Source: Haematospirillum sp. H1815
GTDB lineage: Bacteria; Pseudomonadota; Alphaproteobacteria; Rhodospirillales; Rhodospirillaceae
DNA length: 64,000 bases
NCBI RefSeq assembly: GCF_012102705.1
Contig: NZ_JAAVTA010000005.1
Location: forward strand, 1 to 64,000
Reading direction: 5' to 3'
Shown: piece after piece, positions 18,381-27,283 of the stretch
How the letters are laid out: each line of letters opens with the position of its first letter
Position numbering within the stretch: the stretch's first letter is position 1
Made by a program: the position numbers and the translations under genes
Notes under the pieces: model-generated
Database searches by the model: none
Told to the model about the DNA's origin: nothing
The model's input: only the letters and a program-made list of their open reading frames with translations

Positions 18381-18555
18381 AAAGAAATGTATCTAACTAA
18401 TTCAGAACACTCAATTACCCTGTTATCAGAAAAATGGCAGTATTGTGACGAGCACAAATATCTCCACTCACAACAGGCTTGCCCCACCACAAAACAGGTG
18501 GAATCCTTCACCAGTGAAACACCTTGCCCGCCGATAATACGGGGAACAAGAACCG

Positions 18556-20706
18556 ATGACTTCCTTGCAGGATTCCCTGTTCCAATCTGTCGTCAACGCA
18601 TTGGAACAACAGCGACACCAGGAAGCCCTGCAATACCTGACAACGTTGATAGACAAGGAGCCACGACACATAGAGGGACGACGCCTGCTCGGCTTGCTCC
18701 TGTCCGGTTCAGGGCAACGGGAACAAGCCCTTCCCTGGTTGGTGGGTGCAGCGCAGGATGCCCCGACCCATCCTGTCCTGGGACACGAAGCCGGTGAACT
18801 TCTGCTGGCACTCCAGAAGCCGGCACAGGCCATAGCCATGCTGGAAACATATCTGCAACATCATCCGGGGAATGCGGCTGCTCATTTTTCGCTGGCCATG
18901 GCTTTGCGCACAACCGGACAAACAGATGCGGCCATCACACACTACAAGCATGTCTTGGCCCTGGATCCAAGCAGTGGCCATGCGTGGTTCAACATTGGCA
19001 ATATCCATCACGAAGGGGGGCTTAAGGAAGATGCTATCAAAGCTTGGGAAGAGGCACTCCACGCTGCCCATCCATGTCAGGAAGCACTCTTCAACCTGTG
19101 TCTGGGACTGATTGATGCAGGCCGGATACAGGAAGCATCTTCCTTGCGCGGTACAATCAGCATGCTGATGCCTGATCATCCCCTGTGCGAGCGCCTTGAT
19201 GCCGAACTTGCAGCAACACATGGTGATACGGTCGGGGCCATTACTCATCTACGCCTCTACCTTCAAAAGGCGCCGGATACGCCGGAGGCCCTGATGCGGC
19301 TTGCACAGCTGGAAGCCAAGGAAGGTAATCTTGACGGTGCCCGTGCACAGGCCAGAACATTGATGAGAAAAATGGGGGAGACGTGGCAAACGTGCGCCTT
19401 GACGGGTGAAATCGAGGCACATTTCGGTCATACGACACAGGCTAGGCTGGCATGGAAACGTGCAGCAGAACTGCGCCCTCTTGACTGGCAATTGTGGAGC
19501 AATGCCCTGTTCCTCAGTCTGCATGACAACGAAACAAGCCCCGAAGATGTCTTCCAGGATCACCGCAATTTTGGCCTGTTTTGGGAACAGCAGATCATGC
19601 CCCTCCCCCACCACAGCGCAGCAGGCCCAAAGAAACGCCTGCGCATCGGGTATGTTTCACCTGATTTCTGCCACCATGCCATTAGCTTGTTTGTAGAACC
19701 GCTCTTTATACAGCATGATCGATCACGGTTCGAGGTTATCGGCTTCCATATTCCACGCCGGATTGACGAGACAACCCAACGACTGAGAGAAATGACGGAC
19801 CAGTGGTACACCCTGCCACAAGACCATGAACAAGCCGCACGGTTGATACAAAAGCACCACATTGACATTCTGATTGATCTGGCCGGTCATACTGCGGGCA
19901 ACATGCTGCCCCTGTTTGCCTGGAAGCCAGCACCCCTGCAGGTGAGTATGCTTGGTTACCCTGGAACAACCGGACTAACCCGGGTTGACAGCCGTCCCCT
20001 CTACGGCAATCCCCCCAAAAAAACCGATGAGCAGGAATACAGCGTGGAACGCCTGTGGGATCAAGTAGGACCATCAGAAATTAATGCACCAAAAGAGTGC
20101 TGGCGTCCAAGCCCCCTTCCGATGCTACAACGGGGGTGGCCACTGTTCGGCTCCGTCAATAAATATCTGAAAGTCGACTCTGAGGCCCGGCACTTGTGGG
20201 GACGCATTCTTGATGCATGTCCAACGGCACGCTTGACCGTCATTGCTCCAGGAGCAGACAACCCGGAAACACGAAAAGTCATTCTGCACGACTTCGCTGC
20301 CGATGGCTGTCCTGTTGATCGGATAGACCTACGCGAAGAAATGCCTTTAACAGAGTGGTTCACATTCTGTCGAGGCATCGATGTTGTTCTCGATCCCCTG
20401 CACTATCGCGGCGGTACAACGACCAGACTCCTCATGGCGATGGGGATCAAGATTGTGCGCCTAGACCTGGCTGAGAATACAGAGGAATACAATAATCCCC
20501 TAAATGCCAAAAATTTGGACGAGTATGTCAGGCTGGCTTGCGGGCTGGTATCAAATCCAGAAAAACTGGCAAGGGAAAGAGTGTACGATCAAGAGTGTGA
20601 GAAACAACATAGCGAGATATTACAGAAGCATTGTCTATCGATCATAGAAACAGAATTCCTCAGCAGCTGGGAGCAATACCTCCGTACGGCTCCCAGCAAC
20701 GTCTGA
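18556..20706 (+). CDS. TPR protein with diverged SPINDLY/O-GlcNAc transferase domain
   Basis: A 716-residue protein. Residues 1-330 contain roughly eight TPR repeats (for example AWFNIGNIHHEGGLKEDAIKAWEEAL). From about 365 follows an OGT-like GT41 domain: RIGYVSPDFCHHAISLFVEP, then DILIDLAGHTAGNMLPLFAWKPAPLQVSMLGYPGTTGL. The usual next part, DYRxxD with the acceptor side of the site, is replaced by VDSRPLYGNPPKK, and the late nucleotide-binding block reads GGTTTRLLMAMGIKIVRL. Bacterial members glycosylate proteins such as flagellins or surface proteins with GlcNAc or fucose-like sugars. The changed motifs make activity uncertain. It is divergent from an ABC exporter operon and convergent with edd. 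Confidence 0.8.
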   Translation: MTSLQDSLFQSVVNALEQQRHQEALQYLTTLIDKEPRHIEGRRLLGLLLSGSGQREQALPWLVGAAQDAPTHPVLGHEAGELLLALQKPAQAIAMLETYLQHHPGNAAAHFSLAMALRTTGQTDAAITHYKHVLALDPSSGHAWFNIGNIHHEGGLKEDAIKAWEEALHAAHPCQEALFNLCLGLIDAGRIQEASSLRGTISMLMPDHPLCERLDAELAATHGDTVGAITHLRLYLQKAPDTPEALMRLAQLEAKEGNLDGARAQARTLMRKMGETWQTCALTGEIEAHFGHTTQARLAWKRAAELRPLDWQLWSNALFLSLHDNETSPEDVFQDHRNFGLFWEQQIMPLPHHSAAGPKKRLRIGYVSPDFCHHAISLFVEPLFIQHDRSRFEVIGFHIPRRIDETTQRLREMTDQWYTLPQDHEQAARLIQKHHIDILIDLAGHTAGNMLPLFAWKPAPLQVSMLGYPGTTGLTRVDSRPLYGNPPKKTDEQEYSVERLWDQVGPSEINAPKECWRPSPLPMLQRGWPLFGSVNKYLKVDSEARHLWGRILDACPTARLTVIAPGADNPETRKVILHDFAADGCPVDRIDLREEMPLTEWFTFCRGIDVVLDPLHYRGGTTTRLLMAMGIKIVRLDLAENTEEYNNPLNAKNLDEYVRLACGLVSNPEKLARERVYDQECEKQHSEILQKHCLSIIETEFLSSWEQYLRTAPSNV

Positions 20707-20726
20707 AGCTAATTCACAAGGCAGAA

Positions 20727-22553
20727 TCAGGCATGCCCATCAAAACGGAATATGCCTGCACCCTCCTCTGCGCCACCGGCTAACTGCCTGAAGGGTGCAA
20801 ACAGTTCGCGCCCGGTCCCAAAACGCTGATCCACAGGAGCAGATGGAGCGGACCGGGCATGCAGAAGAGATGGCTCAACCTTCAGCTCCAGAACACCGGC
20901 CACCGCATCCAGCCGAATGATGTCGCCATCCTGGACATATCCAATCATACCTGTATTCAGTGCTTCGGGCGTAACGTGAATGGCGGCCGGAACTTTGCCC
21001 GATGCCCCGGACATACGCCCGTCGGTTACCAGCGCAACCTTGTAGCCAAGATCCTGAAGAACCCCAAGCAGCGGGGTTAGCTTGTGCAACTCGGGCATAC
21101 CATTGGCCTTGGGACCCTGAAAACGGACAACACATACAACATCACGGTTCAACTCGCCCGCCTGGAATGCTTGCAGCATCGCCTCCTGGGAATTAAAAAC
21201 ACGGCATGGAGCCTCAACAACACGGTTCTCAGGCTTGACCGCCGATGTCTTGATAACAGCGCGTCCCAAATTCCCCGACAGCACTTTCAATCCCCCATCC
21301 GGGGCAAAAGGACGCCCAATCGTTGTCAGCACAGCTGGATCAGCGCTGTCACGGGCAAGATCCACATAAACCAAAGCACCATCCCGGAGTGTAGGAGCCC
21401 GCGTATAGCGCTCAAGACCAGGGCCGGCAACCGTCATGACGTCCCCATACAACATCCCGTTTTCAAGGAGCTCCCGGATCAAGAACGCCATTCCACCTGC
21501 CTCATGGAAGGCATTCACATCTGCCTCCCCATTCGGATAAACCTTGGCCAGAAGAGGAATGATTGCAGACAGATCGGAAAAATCCTGCCAGTCCAGAACA
21601 AGACCGGCAGCACGGGCCATAGCAACAAGATGCAGGGTGTGGTTTGTGGATCCCCCTGTCGCAAGCAGACCAATCAGAGCATTGGTGATAACCCTCTCGT
21701 CGATAATTTCACCGATCGGAGCCGTTTCTTCACCACGGGCCATAGCGGTTACGCGCCGTCCAGCTTCTTCCGTCAGGGCACACCGCAGCGCTGTTCCCGG
21801 GGCAACAAACGAAGCACCAGGTAAATGCAGGCCCATAATCTCCATCAGCATCTGATTGGAGTTGGCCGTACCGTAGAAGGTACAAGTCCCCGGTGCATGA
21901 TAAGCAGCCATTTCCGCAGCAAGCAGTTCATCACGCCCGACACGGCCCGAAGCAAACTCCTGCCTAACCTTGGCTTTTTCTGCATTAGAAATACCGGAAG
22001 GCATAGGTCCTGCCGGTACAAAAATCATTGGCAGATGGCCAAAGCACAAGGCACCAGTCACCAACCCGGGAACGATCTTGTCACAAACCCCAAGCAACAA
22101 AGCACCGTCGAACATATCATGCGACAATGCCACAGCCGTGGCCATGGCAATGACATCCCGACTGAACAAGGAGAGCTCCATACCCGCCCGCCCCTGGGTA
22201 ATCCCGTCACACATTGCGGGAACTCCACCAGCAACCTGGGCGAACCCACCGGCTGACGCAACAGCCGCACGCAGAATCTGCGGATAGGTCTCAAAGGGTT
22301 GATGGGCAGACAGCATATCGTTGTATGCCGTCACAATGCCGATACCCGGGGCATCTGGCGCCATCAAAACCTGCTTTTGATGGGCTTCGCAAGCCGCAAC
22401 GCCATGGGCAAAATTGCTGCAGCCAAGCTCCATGCGTCCGGGACGGGAGGCACCCCGGGCGGCACGCAAGCGCTGCAAATAAGCATGACGGGTTTCCCGA
22501 CTGCGTTCAGCAATACGCCGAGTAACAGAAGCAATACCAGGATGGATAGTCAT
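20727..22553 (-). CDS. edd: 6-phosphogluconate dehydratase
   Basis: A 608-residue enzyme that converts 6-phosphogluconate to 2-keto-3-deoxy-6-phosphogluconate, the first committed step of the Entner-Doudoroff pathway. It is an IlvD/Edd family protein with a [4Fe-4S] cluster: cysteines in [19 protein letters not shown] and [11 protein letters not shown] are ligands. [21 protein letters not shown] and [23 protein letters not shown] are family hallmarks. Length is normal. It is the third gene after zwf and pgl, 34 bases behind pgl, and its end faces the end of the TPR glycosyltransferase gene 20 bases away. Confidence 0.97.
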   Translation of the reverse strand: MTIHPGIASVTRRIAERSRETRHAYLQRLRAARGASRPGRMELGCSNFAHGVAACEAHQKQVLMAPDAPGIGIVTAYNDMLSAHQPFETYPQILRAAVASAGGFAQVAGGVPAMCDGITQGRAGMELSLFSRDVIAMATAVALSHDMFDGALLLGVCDKIVPGLVTGALCFGHLPMIFVPAGPMPSGISNAEKAKVRQEFASGRVGRDELLAAEMAAYHAPGTCTFYGTANSNQMLMEIMGLHLPGASFVAPGTALRCALTEEAGRRVTAMARGEETAPIGEIIDERVITNALIGLLATGGSTNHTLHLVAMARAAGLVLDWQDFSDLSAIIPLLAKVYPNGEADVNAFHEAGGMAFLIRELLENGMLYGDVMTVAGPGLERYTRAPTLRDGALVYVDLARDSADPAVLTTIGRPFAPDGGLKVLSGNLGRAVIKTSAVKPENRVVEAPCRVFNSQEAMLQAFQAGELNRDVVCVVRFQGPKANGMPELHKLTPLLGVLQDLGYKVALVTDGRMSGASGKVPAAIHVTPEALNTGMIGYVQDGDIIRLDAVAGVLELKVEPSLLHARSAPSAPVDQRFGTGRELFAPFRQLAGGAEEGAGIFRFDGHA

Positions 22554-22587
22554 AACGTCCTCTGAAACAACACCAGAACCATATGCG

Positions 22588-23301
22588 TCAAGGGCACCAA
22601 AGGACCGTCAACGGACAACGCACACTGACCTGCAGGGCACCAATCGGCAAGGAAGCTGACGGACCACCCGCCTCCATATCTTCCCACAGGTGCCGTTTGG
22701 TTTCTCCTGTTGCAAGCACCACAACAGAACGAGCATTCACCAGACGCGCGAGCGTGAGCGAGATCCGCTCCGGACCACCAGGGACACCTATTGCAGGGAC
22801 GCAAAACTGGCCTGCGGCAATGCTTTCAGCCGGCTGTGGCCATGTCGACTCACCAGGGAAAAGAGAGGCAATATGACCATCTTCTCCCATACCCAGGACA
22901 ACCATATCAAAGGCATCATCAAAAGCCCCAAGGGCACGGTCTACCGATGCAATGCCCTCAGCAGGGGAGCTCTCCCCGGTATAAAGAGGAACCAGCTGTG
23001 CACACCGGGCAGACGCCGTCAGCAAGCTGCGACGGACCATGGCCTCGTTGCTGCCGGCATCATCCAGACCGACCCAACGCTCGTCCGTCAACGTGACAGA
23101 TACCCGATCCCACGGCAGAACGGCCGTAGCAAGGCACGACAGGAACTGTGCCGGCGTCCGCCCCCCGGGCACAACCAAAGAAGCCCGGCCACGGGCCGAA
23201 ACAGCATCCGACAAGGCATCAGCCACCAAGGAAGCCGCTGATTGCGCCAATGTCGTTGCGTCCGGGAAAACAGCCAAGGCTGAAGTCACGATGTTGCTCA
23301 T
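22588..23301 (-). CDS. pgl: 6-phosphogluconolactonase
   Basis: A 237-residue lactonase of the NagB/Pgl sugar isomerase fold (DevB type) that hydrolyses 6-phosphogluconolactone. Key segments are [16 protein letters not shown] near the N terminus, [26 protein letters not shown] in the middle and [17 protein letters not shown] with the catalytic histidine. The ATG overlaps the zwf stop by four bases (ATGA), so the two are coupled. The order zwf-pgl-edd follows the biochemical order of the pathway. Confidence 0.95.
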   Translation of the reverse strand: MSNIVTSALAVFPDATTLAQSAASLVADALSDAVSARGRASLVVPGGRTPAQFLSCLATAVLPWDRVSVTLTDERWVGLDDAGSNEAMVRRSLLTASARCAQLVPLYTGESSPAEGIASVDRALGAFDDAFDMVVLGMGEDGHIASLFPGESTWPQPAESIAAGQFCVPAIGVPGGPERISLTLARLVNARSVVVLATGETKRHLWEDMEAGGPSASLPIGALQVSVRCPLTVLWCP

Positions 23302-24869
23302 CGGTGCATCTCCGCATCGTCATGCCAGGATCTTAGATCACGTTCAATCATTGCAACAGACGCAGAAGGCCCCCACGTGCCTGCTGCATAAGGGCGGGGA
23401 ACCATATCATGGCGGGCCCAGCCATCGAGAATGGGCTCGATCCATTGCCAGGCTGCTTCAACCTCGTCACGCCGCATGAACAGGGTAGGGTTGCCACGCA
23501 CAACGTCCAGAAGCAAACGCTCGTAAGCATCCGGTGTTCTCTGCTTGAAGACATCGGAATAACTCAGGTTCAGCGGCGTCTCGCGGAACCGCATTCCACC
23601 CGGCCCCGGCTCCTTGGTCATCATGTGCAGCTTGATCCCCTCATTGGGTTGCACCCGCACAACAAGACGGTTCGGTTGCAGATCACGCCCGGCTGCTCCT
23701 GGGAATATCGAATGCGGAACAGGACGAAACTGTATGACAATTTCGGACGTCTTCACGGCCAACCGCTTTCCGGTACGAAGATAGAAGGGCATCCCCCCCC
23801 AACGCCAGTTGTGAACCTCGGCCTTCAGGCTCACAAAGGTTTCTGTCCGGCTTTCAACATCCACACCCGGTTCTTCCAGATACCCTGGTACCGCAACACC
23901 GCCAATTGCACCTGCCGCATACTGACCACGAATGGTGCGGGCCAAAACATCCTTGCCCTCAATCGGGGCCAGTGCACGCAAAACCTTGAGCTTCTCGTCA
24001 CGCACAGCCTCATCGCTCATCCGGGCCGGCGGATCCATGGCAACCAGACAGAGGACTTGCAGCAAATGGTTCTGCACCATATCACGCAGAGCCCCTGCCC
24101 GCTCATAATACCCGCTGCGCCCCTCCAGCCCGACAGTTTCGGCAACCGTGATCTGGACATGATCGATAAAACGGCTGTTCCAGAGAGGCTCGAACAAGGC
24201 ATTTGCAAAGCGCAGGGCCAAAAGGTTCTGGACTGCCTCCTTGCCCAGATAATGATCAATACGGAAAATCGCCCGCTCGTCGAAAACAGCCCCGACATCA
24301 TGATTGATGGCAAGGGCGGATTCGAGATCGCGGCCAATCGGCTTCTCAAGCACCACGCGGGAATCCTGGGTTACAAGCCCTGCCCGGTGGAGATTCCGGC
24401 AGACAGGCCCAAAAAGGTCTGGCGATGTGGCCAGATAAAAAACCCGAATGCTGTTGGTGCTCTCGGCCAACAATGATACCAGACCTGCCCAGCCAGCCTC
24501 CCCGGCTGCATCAAGTTCTACGTACGCAATCCGGTCCAGAAAAGAGGCAACAGCCGCATGATCAAGATCTGCCTCAGGCAAATAGCGCTGCAGGGCCTCA
24601 GACACACGGGCACGATAGGACTCGGTTGACAGGGCTGACCGTGCCGATGCCACAATCCGGCTCTCAGAGTCAATCAGGCCATTGAGATGGCAATAGTAGA
24701 GCGACGGCAGGAGCTTGCGGAATGTCAGGTCCCCCGTACCACCAACAACAACATAGTCAAAACCGGGAACTGTCGGTTTGCGCAATGTCTGACCAAAGCC
24801 AGACCGCGAACTGGCCATATCGGAAGAAACGTCTGCGTTAGGGGGGCAGATTGAACCTGTTTTTGCCAT
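23298..24869 (-). CDS. zwf: Glucose-6-phosphate 1-dehydrogenase
   Basis: A 523-residue enzyme that oxidises glucose 6-phosphate to the lactone with NAD(P)+. The nucleotide motif reads VVVGGTGDLTFRKLLPSLY, where most relatives have GASGDLAKRKL, so cofactor preference may differ. The substrate and catalytic region is FRIDHYLGKEAVQNLLALRFAN, with the catalytic His in IDHY. Later blocks include RTGKRL and DAYERLLLDVVRGNPTLF, as usual. I chose ATG 24869, with AGGA upstream; a GTG/ATG start seven codons earlier is less likely. It begins the zwf-pgl-edd operon. Confidence 0.95.
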   Translation of the reverse strand: MAKTGSICPPNADVSSDMASSRSGFGQTLRKPTVPGFDYVVVGGTGDLTFRKLLPSLYYCHLNGLIDSESRIVASARSALSTESYRARVSEALQRYLPEADLDHAAVASFLDRIAYVELDAAGEAGWAGLVSLLAESTNSIRVFYLATSPDLFGPVCRNLHRAGLVTQDSRVVLEKPIGRDLESALAINHDVGAVFDERAIFRIDHYLGKEAVQNLLALRFANALFEPLWNSRFIDHVQITVAETVGLEGRSGYYERAGALRDMVQNHLLQVLCLVAMDPPARMSDEAVRDEKLKVLRALAPIEGKDVLARTIRGQYAAGAIGGVAVPGYLEEPGVDVESRTETFVSLKAEVHNWRWGGMPFYLRTGKRLAVKTSEIVIQFRPVPHSIFPGAAGRDLQPNRLVVRVQPNEGIKLHMMTKEPGPGGMRFRETPLNLSYSDVFKQRTPDAYERLLLDVVRGNPTLFMRRDEVEAAWQWIEPILDGWARHDMVPRPYAAGTWGPSASVAMIERDLRSWHDDAEMHR

Positions 24870-25094
24870 ATTCCTGCATCCTGCGTACATCCAGCACCAT
24901 GGGCAGGACCTGATCCTGCCCGGCCCTGCCGGGGGTGAATGTAGGATTACTGCGCGACAAGAGCAAAAGAAATTGTCTCAACGCATGCCGTCAGGGTGAA
25001 GAACCAACGCCTTGCCACAACCAGACTGGCTGTGTAAACAGGCACTCAGGCTATCGTCATACCCTGCCCCCACCTGAACACCAAGGATCCGACC

Positions 25095-25784
25095 GTGACA
25101 ATACCCGCACAGAACATGGCCGCCAAACTGATCCCGGCCAGCGAGATCATCGCCCAATTGTCAAGCTTCGGCGTTGTACCCGTTATCCGGACCAGCACAC
25201 CGGATCTTGCCATGACGGCTGTTGAATGGCTGCGCGAGGCCGGGATCAGAACATTCGAAATAACCATGACAACGCCGGATGCTATTTCCGTGATCCGAAA
25301 GCTGTCTGTGGCATACCCCGACCTTTTGATTGGAGCCGGTACAGTGGTCTCGGCCGCCGCTGCACATGACGTGATTACAGCGGGCGCCCGGTATGTCGTG
25401 TCACCCTGGGTCGTACCCGAGGTGGGAACTGTATGTAGCGAACACGGAATTGCCTGCCTGATGGGCACCCTGACCCCAACCGAAGTGGCAAGTGCACTGT
25501 CAGCAGGGGCTACGGCTATCAAGATCTTTCCAGCCTCCAGCGTTGGTCCGGCCCACCTCAAGGCCTTGCGTTCTGTCTTCCCCGGCGTCCCCATGATGCC
25601 AACCGGCGGTATCGATGCCAGCAGCATCGGCGAATGGATCAAGGCAGGTGCAATATGTGTTGGAGCCGGGGGCAAGCTGGTTGACGAAACCTTGGTACGC
25701 AAGGGAGATCGCGAGGCCGTCATGCAGGCTGCAAGACAGATCATGGCTGCGTGCGAGCACGCCCGAAGTGAGTTGGCCCGCTGA
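25095..25784 (+). CDS. eda: KDPG/KHG aldolase
   Basis: A 229-residue class I aldolase that splits 2-keto-3-deoxy-6-phosphogluconate to pyruvate and glyceraldehyde 3-phosphate, ending the Entner-Doudoroff route. The active-site glutamate is in FEITMTTPDA and the Schiff-base lysine is in AIKIFPASSVGPAHLKAL. MPTGGIDASSIGEWIKAGA is the phosphate-binding end of the barrel. I chose GTG 25095 because AAGGA lies seven bases upstream; ATG 25116 is an alternative. It is divergent from zwf and ends two bases before the convergent sulfur-transport gene. Confidence 0.94.
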   Translation: MTIPAQNMAAKLIPASEIIAQLSSFGVVPVIRTSTPDLAMTAVEWLREAGIRTFEITMTTPDAISVIRKLSVAYPDLLIGAGTVVSAAAAHDVITAGARYVVSPWVVPEVGTVCSEHGIACLMGTLTPTEVASALSAGATAIKIFPASSVGPAHLKALRSVFPGVPMMPTGGIDASSIGEWIKAGAICVGAGGKLVDETLVRKGDREAVMQAARQIMAACEHARSELAR

Positions 25785-25786
25785 AC

Positions 25787-26224
25787 CTAAGGGAAACGCC
25801 TGATACCATTTTTCTTGACTCGGCTGGCCAGCTCGAAGAGCACCATGCCGACCAGCATCGCCAGCACAAATAAAAGAGCATCTGTAAATCCGTAGCCTGC
25901 CAAGACAAGGGCCGGACCGGGACATATTCCGGCCAAGCCCCATCCAGCACCGAATATAAGGCTTCCAACAACAAGAGGGACATCAACAGCCCGTTTTGTC
26001 GGCAGGTAGAGGGCACAGCCGGCCACTCCGCCCCCCCTACGCTCGATAAAACGGAAAGCAGGCCATGATACCGCAATGGCTCCAACCATCACCAAGGCCA
26101 GCGATGGGTCCCAATTCCGGGAAATATCAAGAAAGCCCTGTACCTTGGCGGGGTTGGCCATGCCTGATAGAAGAAGCCCGAGCCCGAAGAGTATGCCCGA
26201 CAGACAGGGCGCGAGGTAAGCCAT
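25787..26224 (-). CDS. YeeE/YedE-type transporter, C-terminal half protein (DUF6691)
   Basis: A 145-residue membrane protein with four hydrophobic helices. It carries the second-half signature of the YeeE/YedE family: LLLSGMANPAKVQGFLD near residue 18 and FGAGWGLAGICPGPALVLAG near 95, including the conserved cysteine. In many proteobacteria this family is split into two adjacent small genes which together import thiosulfate or a related sulfur compound. The partner gene lies three bases upstream but is interrupted by a stop codon, so this half may lack its partner. Confidence 0.85.
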   Translation of the reverse strand: MAYLAPCLSGILFGLGLLLSGMANPAKVQGFLDISRNWDPSLALVMVGAIAVSWPAFRFIERRGGGVAGCALYLPTKRAVDVPLVVGSLIFGAGWGLAGICPGPALVLAGYGFTDALLFVLAMLVGMVLFELASRVKKNGIRRFP

Positions 26225-26227
26225 ACC

Positions 26228-26662
26228 TCATCCCCCTCGTCCGATAGGATTCAGAAGAAAAACAATGGCCATACCCGCTCCTATGAAACAGGCTGTGGCC
26301 ACCACAGAGCGGATAGAGCAGCGAGCCAAGCCGCAGACGCCATGACCACTGGTACAGCCAGACCCAAGGCGCGATCCAAGACCAACCGCAAGGCCGGCGA
26401 GAAGAACTAGAAAAAGATTGTGTGAGGAAAAACGGGGATCAGGAGAATATCCAGATAAATCGGCTGCCACGGTAGAAAACACAAGCCCGGCAACAAAAGC
26501 CGTTCTCCAACCCTAGTCTCCCTGACGGGGAGGCAGAAGTCCGCCAATAATGCTGCTGATACCAGCAATACGACCACTGAAAAGCAACAAGACAGAGGTG
26601 CCAAGCCCAATCAAGACCCCACCCGTCAAAGACTCCCACGGCGTGAAATTCTCCCAGTCCAC
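26228..26662 (-). pseudogene. YeeE/YedE-type transporter, N-terminal half, with in-frame TAG
   Basis: Read on the minus strand from GTG 26662, with GGGGGAG about seven bases upstream, the frame gives [12 protein letters not shown], then [20 protein letters not shown] and [10 protein letters not shown], the usual start of this family. Codon 50 is TAG (26515-26513). The same frame then continues with WRTAFVAGLVFST and the hallmark SGCTSGHGVCGLAR down to the normal stop at 26228. Total length of 144 codons matches intact relatives. Nothing else in the frame is damaged, so this is a recent nonsense mutation, a sequencing error or, less likely, suppressed. A GTG-, ATG- or TTG-initiated C-terminal fragment alone would lack the first helices. 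Confidence 0.85.
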
Positions 26663-26706
26663 AGCCCACTCCCCCAAGAACCTTCCCCGGGCCCTAGCTT
26701 CCCCCT

Positions 26707-26726
26707 ATTATGCGATATCGCATAAT
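26707..26726. repeat. Perfect 20-bp palindrome, copy 1
   Basis: ATTATGCGATATCGCATAAT lies between the divergent YeeE-type gene and arfB. Its core of 17 bases recurs at 40092-40108 at the end of the parB gene. The symmetry and length resemble a binding site for a dimeric protein; a parS-like role is proposed in the findings. It could also be an operator for arfB or the transporter. Confidence 0.6.
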
Positions 26727-26752
26727 TGTACGGTCAGGCTAGAATTACCCCC

Positions 26753-27169
26753 ATGATTATCATCACATCATCCATCACTCTTGATGAAGATGAAATACAG
26801 GAAACATTCATACGGGCAACAGGACCAGGTGGACAGAACGTCAACAAAGTGGAGACAGCAGTCCAGCTACGTTTTGATATTGCCCACTCAACATCCCTGC
26901 CCGATTATGTGAAAAACAGACTCTTGGGAATGGCTGACCAGCGGTTGACCGGACGCGGTGAGCTGATTATCACAGCACAACGTTACAGAACCAGGGAAAG
27001 AAACAGAGCTGACGCCCTGCACCGCCTGATAGAGCTGATTCGCGCTGCTTCTGTACGACGCGCAATCCGACGCCCTACAAAACCGTCCCGCGCCTCTCAA
27101 GAACGACGACTGAGCCACAAGACAAAACACGCCAATACCAAGAAATTGCGAGGACGCGTGGTGCCCTGA
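26753..27169 (+). CDS. arfB: Alternative ribosome-rescue factor ArfB (peptidyl-tRNA hydrolase)
   Basis: A 138-residue protein of the release-factor-like YaeJ/ArfB family. It holds the catalytic GGQ in RATGPGGQNVNKVETAVQLRFD (near residues 26-28) and a basic C-terminal tail (RRLSHKTKHANTKKLRGRVV) that enters the empty mRNA channel of stalled ribosomes. It frees ribosomes on truncated mRNAs. ATG 26753 gives the family start MIIITSSITLDE; an ATG nine codons earlier is less likely. Divergent from the YeeE-type pair. Confidence 0.93.
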   Translation: MIIITSSITLDEDEIQETFIRATGPGGQNVNKVETAVQLRFDIAHSTSLPDYVKNRLLGMADQRLTGRGELIITAQRYRTRERNRADALHRLIELIRAASVRRAIRRPTKPSRASQERRLSHKTKHANTKKLRGRVVP

Positions 27170-27207
27170 AGCATCCAGGAACCGCATATGGCCTTTCTTG
27201 ATTTCTC

Positions 27208-27238
27208 TTGTACCTCTAGCGACTGGAGGCTGTAGCCT
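27208..27238 (+). promoter_or_regulatory. MerR-family metal-responsive promoter
   Basis: TTGTAC (27208-27213) and TAGCCT (27233-27238) are separated by 19 bases, the long spacer typical of MerR-type promoters. The spacer holds the dyad CCTCTAG-CGA-CTGGAGG with one mismatch, close to CadR/PbrR/ZntR operators. It lies 46 bases ahead of the metal ATPase gene. No MerR-family gene is present in the window. Confidence 0.75.
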
Positions 27239-27283
27239 GCATAACAGGTTGAAACGGACTTTCTTGTTACCAAGGATACTGCC

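Noticed and set aside
18381-18391. Promoter for the MacB-type permease with TACATT as -10
   Set aside because: The -10 would lie only five bases from the chosen ATG, leaving no room for a transcript start and ribosome site, unless GTG 18350 is the start.
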